From BJGV01 sp965205785 (GTDB taxonomy: Bacteria; Pseudomonadota; Gammaproteobacteria; Burkholderiales; Nitrosomonadaceae), in NCBI GenBank assembly GCA_965205785.1, contig OZ242188.1, positions 1,054,001 to 1,118,000 on the forward strand: a stretch of DNA of 64,000 bases, read 5' to 3'. The stretch's first letter is position 1; the number at the start of each line of letters is the position of its first letter. Position numbers and translations under genes: made by a program. The notes under the pieces are model-generated. The model did not search any database. It was given only the letters and a program-made list of their open reading frames with translations, and was not told the origin of the DNA. Positions 61,079 through 64,000 of this stretch are shown piece after piece.

Positions 61079-62125
61079 TCAAAGTACCGTTTCTGAAGAT
61101 ATTTCTGGCAGATGTTTAAGTGGATCTACTGGCTTTCCATTTTTCCGGATTTCAAAGTGAAGCCTTACCAGCTTACTGTCAGTATTCCCCATCTCTGCTA
61201 TTTTTTGTCCTCTAGAAACTGTTTGCCCTTCCTTCACTAGAAGTTTACTGTTATGAGCGTAAGCGCTAAGGTAGGTACTGTTATGTTTTATAATAATGAG
61301 TTGACCGTAGCCCCGTAATCCAGTTCCACTGTATACCACTTTACCTGCAGCTGATGCCAGGACAGGTTGCCCCGTCTTGCCTGAAATATCCATACCTTTG
61401 GTGCTTTCAGAAAAATGGCTTGACACTCTTCCTTCCGTAGGCCAGATCCATACAATACCGCCATTATCACGGGTAGTCTCAGTAGAAGTGATAGTTACAG
61501 TTGTATTATCATGTTCAGAGAATTTTTCATTCTTCGTATTTGCAATAGCAGTTGGAAGTATATTTTCAGACTCTTGTAACTGCGATATAGCTTGTTCCGA
61601 ATATGGAAGTTTCAATGCTTTGGGTTCAATCTTCAATATGGTATCAGTAGATGTAGGTTCTTCATTTGATATTGAAGTAGTTTCAGGAGTTGACTGCTGT
61701 ATTATTGACGATGGTTCCGGGTCAGGAAGCGCAAATACAGATGGTTTAGTCATTTGATTAGGCGAGGATAGCATAAGCTGTTGACCAACATTTATTGCGC
61801 CAGGGTCTTCTATACTATTCCATTTTGCTAAGTCTTTGTGATCAACTCCATAGATTTGCGAAATACTATAAAGAGTATCTCCTTTTTGTACAGTATGATA
61901 TTTTGTATTTTCTGTAGATTGATTTGTTGTAGGAGTGCTCTTGATTGCTGGAGCATGTCGACTGGATACGCACCCGACTAGTAAAAGGCAAACAAGAGAC
62001 TGCAACAGTAAAAGACTGAGAATAGGCTTTCTATCGCAAAGGGTATGCTTGCAGTATTTAAAAACCTTTGTAGAAAATAATACCTTGTTAACCAGGTTTT
62101 CCAGTTTCATCTTACCTTTCCTCAT
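61079..62125 (-). CDS. nlpD: NlpD-like LysM/M23 lipoprotein, amidase activator
   Basis: Envelope lipoprotein of 348 residues that activates a cell-division amidase (AmiC). The signal sequence ends with lipobox LVGC near residue 52. A LysM domain follows (YHTVQKGDTLYSISQIYG, near 77-94), then a Ser/Thr-rich linker and a degenerate M23 domain. KGMDISGKTGQPV lacks the first zinc histidine, as in other NlpD proteins, so it is non-catalytic. Another ATG at 62110 (MKLENL) would shorten the long N-terminus. It lies in the surE-pcm-nlpD run. Confidence 0.92.
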   Translation of the reverse strand: MRKGKMKLENLVNKVLFSTKVFKYCKHTLCDRKPILSLLLLQSLVCLLLVGCVSSRHAPAIKSTPTTNQSTENTKYHTVQKGDTLYSISQIYGVDHKDLAKWNSIEDPGAINVGQQLMLSSPNQMTKPSVFALPDPEPSSIIQQSTPETTSISNEEPTSTDTILKIEPKALKLPYSEQAISQLQESENILPTAIANTKNEKFSEHDNTTVTITSTETTRDNGGIVWIWPTEGRVSSHFSESTKGMDISGKTGQPVLASAAGKVVYSGTGLRGYGQLIIIKHNSTYLSAYAHNSKLLVKEGQTVSRGQKIAEMGNTDSKLVRLHFEIRKNGKPVDPLKHLPEISSETVL

Positions 62126-62148
62126 TCGCCGTCTCTTGTCAATATAGT

Positions 62149-62817
62149 TTAATTTTTTACGATACCAGACAGTATTGGCACGAATCTTACCTCGTCCAGA
62201 ATTGTTTCGACATAACCCTGAGAGGTGCGTTCAATTACACATAGATATTGTTCTTGGCTACCTTTTGGATAAACCATTCTACCACCGATTGCTAATTGTG
62301 CCAGTAAAGTAGAAGGAACATGCGTGGTTGCGCCTGTCATAATAATGCCATCAAATGGTGCAACTTCTGGTAGCCCATGGAGGCCATCAGCGTGCTTCAA
62401 CCGTACATTATTAAGACGGAATTCTCGTAGACGGGAACGGGTCCGATTTAGTAAGGGCCCAATACGTTCAATTGAGTAAACTTCATGTGCAAGTTGAGCC
62501 AGAATGGTTGTTTGATAACCACAGCCTGTACCAATTTCAAGAACTTTATCAAGACTTGAATCTGCACGTAGTAACTCACTCATTCGCGCTACAATAAATG
62601 GGCTTGAAATAGTCTGTCCAAAATTAATGGGTAGCGCAACATCGTCGTAGGCACGGCTTGCAAGAGCTTCTTCAACAAATAAATGGCGTGGAACAGAGTT
62701 CATTGCCGCTAACACTACTTCGTCCACTATATTTTGATTACGTAGACGATCAATCATTCGTACACGTGTACGCTGAGAAGTCATGCCAATGCCTGAATGA
62801 TATAAACTCAAACTCAA
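62149..62817 (-). CDS. pcm: Protein-L-isoaspartate O-methyltransferase
   Basis: SAM-dependent repair enzyme for damaged aspartyl residues, 222 residues. The SAM loop is EIGTGCGYQTTILAQL near residues 92-107. GIGMTSQRTR at the N-terminus and TGATTHVPSTLL later are typical. A start at the second methionine (GIGM) is also possible. It lies between surE and nlpD. Confidence 0.95.
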   Translation of the reverse strand: MSLSLYHSGIGMTSQRTRVRMIDRLRNQNIVDEVVLAAMNSVPRHLFVEEALASRAYDDVALPINFGQTISSPFIVARMSELLRADSSLDKVLEIGTGCGYQTTILAQLAHEVYSIERIGPLLNRTRSRLREFRLNNVRLKHADGLHGLPEVAPFDGIIMTGATTHVPSTLLAQLAIGGRMVYPKGSQEQYLCVIERTSQGYVETILDEVRFVPILSGIVKN

Positions 62818-62872
62818 TATCTCGCTTTAAATGTTGAACTTCAATGTACTAAATATTACCTAATCACGCATC

Positions 62873-63619
62873 TTATTTTAACCATTGTTTAACTGTCTCT
62901 AGTTGCCCATATTGAGTCAGGTCAATTTGTAGTGGTGTAAGTGATACTCTATTTTGTTGAATTGCATAAAAATCTGTATTTTCACTTGCATCCTGAACTG
63001 CACCTGCAGCACCTACCCAATATACTGTTTCACCACGTGGATTTTCTGATTTGACTACTGGTTCAGCTTTATGTCGTCGCCCAAGCCTTGTGACTTCAAT
63101 ACCCTGCAGATTATCATACGGAATATCTGGTACATTTATATTAAGTAGTATTGGTTCATGAAAATTGTTTTTTCTAAATCGTTGCACAATATCAACTGTA
63201 ACAAGTGCTGCAGTAGAAAAATTTTCATCAGAAACATTTGCAAGAGATACTGCAAGGGAAGGTATCCCTAATAAAAATCCCTCGGTAGCAGCGGCGACTG
63301 TTCCAGAGTAAACAGTATCGTCACCCATGTTGGCTCCATCATTTATACCTGATATCACCATATCAGGTAATTTATCTAGCATACCAGTGACCGCTAAGTG
63401 TACACAGTCTGTTGGCGTGCCATTTACATAGTAATAACCATTGTGAGATTTATGTAAACTGAGGGGGCGATCTAGTGTAAGGGAGTTACTTGCGCCACTA
63501 CGGTCACGTTCTGGTGCAACAACCACTATGTCTGCAATAGGGGAGAGCGCTCCAGCAAGCGATGCCAAACCTGGTGCGAAATACCCGTCATCGTTACTGA
63601 GTAATATACGCATTTGCAA
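62873..63619 (-). CDS. surE: 5'/3'-nucleotidase SurE
   Basis: Survival-protein nucleotidase of 248 residues. The metal site is LSNDDGYFAPG (7-17); further motifs are APERDRSGASNSLT and VISGINDGANMG. Two ATG codons, at 63619 and 63613, are usable; MRILLSNDDG from the second matches relatives. It begins the surE-pcm-nlpD run with 55 bases before pcm. Confidence 0.96.
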   Translation of the reverse strand: MQMRILLSNDDGYFAPGLASLAGALSPIADIVVVAPERDRSGASNSLTLDRPLSLHKSHNGYYYVNGTPTDCVHLAVTGMLDKLPDMVISGINDGANMGDDTVYSGTVAAATEGFLLGIPSLAVSLANVSDENFSTAALVTVDIVQRFRKNNFHEPILLNINVPDIPYDNLQGIEVTRLGRRHKAEPVVKSENPRGETVYWVGAAGAVQDASENTDFYAIQQNRVSLTPLQIDLTQYGQLETVKQWLK

Positions 63620-63719
63620 AGGGCCAATTTATTCTAAGATTATTTAGGAAATGGAGTAAACAGTTCAATTAATTCTAAACTTAATTTATATATAACAATT
63701 GATTAATCAATCCATTTAA

Positions 63720-63797
<78 letters not shown>

Positions 63798-63885
63798 AAA
63801 ATGCGGATTATAGCAACAAGCCCTGATGTTAGGAATGGCTTTTAGTGTCTCAATTATACAGAATGAGAAAAACAGGAAAATTTAA

Positions 63886-64000
63886 TCATGACCTAAGCAG
63901 AGACACAACATTTTTAATCTCTCCTTGTAACATTGCCAAATTGATTGGAGTAAGATTCTCGGCAGCAGAAGGGTGGCTTGTAGAGCTAGATGTTGGTTCA
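63886..64000 (-). CDS. C-terminal end of an unidentified gene, cut by the window
   Basis: A leftward open frame enters from the right edge and stops at TGA 63888-63886. The 37 visible residues begin with a Ser/Thr/Pro-rich linker (PTSSSTSHPSAAE) and end in a helix, LAMLQGEIKNVVSLLRS. That pattern fits a C-terminal tail, but I cannot name the family. Confidence 0.5.
   Translation of the reverse strand, partial: EPTSSSTSHPSAAENLTPINLAMLQGEIKNVVSLLRS

Overview
The window is AT-rich chromosomal DNA from a Gram-negative bacterium, most likely a betaproteobacterium of the Nitrosomonadales/Methylophilales type. This rests on gene order: miaB-phoH-ybeY-corC-lnt, RNB nuclease-tonB-aroE-mtgA, xseB-ispA-dxs-folE2 with a divergent Rieske oxygenase, lptM-lysA, surE-pcm-nlpD, and a 16S-tRNA-Ile-tRNA-Ala-23S-5S operon. 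The assignment is inferred, not tested by phylogeny. Most of the window is housekeeping, densely packed with many 4-base overlaps.

Layout: 1-3.4 kb holds the end of tRNA-Val, manC, and a wecB interrupted by one in-frame amber codon. 3.4-11.6 kb holds an AsmA-like giant protein, a disulfide/thiol block (tlpA, dsbD, cutA), an SDR protein and a ferredoxin-type reductase. 11.6-15.4 kb is a heme block (hemC, hemX, hemY) with no hemD and a long repeat tail in HemX. 15.7-21.5 kb is the miaB to lnt operon. 21.5-28.1 kb is glyQ-glyS-gmhB-like-plsC-ygjP, then lptM-lysA. 28.2-34.2 kb is mgtE, mtgA, aroE, tonB and an RNB nuclease. 34.5-35.2 kb is a putative nickel permease. 35.3-40.5 kb is folE2 and the isoprenoid genes with a Rieske protein. 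40.6-41.9 kb is a DMT exporter and a SpoIIAA-like protein. 42.3-46.6 kb is a four-gene lipid cluster, followed by a phosphodiesterase. 47.3-49.6 kb is rpmE, rho and trxA. 50.0-52.4 kb holds an orphan ureD, a YceI protein and an unknown membrane protein. 52.6-58.4 kb is the rRNA operon with a clear promoter, two boxA copies and a terminator. 58.4-64 kb is tyrS, sodB, a truncated globin, nlpD, pcm, surE, tRNA-Pro and the end of an unidentified gene.

The most notable content is accessory. The cluster at 42.3-46.6 kb (fatty acyl-AMP ligase, NAD-dependent epimerase/reductase, acyl carrier protein, serine palmitoyltransferase-like enzyme) has four of the five parts known for bacterial ceramide synthesis. 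An orphan UreD and a nickel-permease-like protein, both recalling Bacteroidota proteins, lie 15 kb apart with no urease genes nearby. Signs of gene decay or change of function include wecB (amber codon), a gmhB-like gene that lost most zinc-loop and several HAD residues, and a possible thioredoxin remnant.
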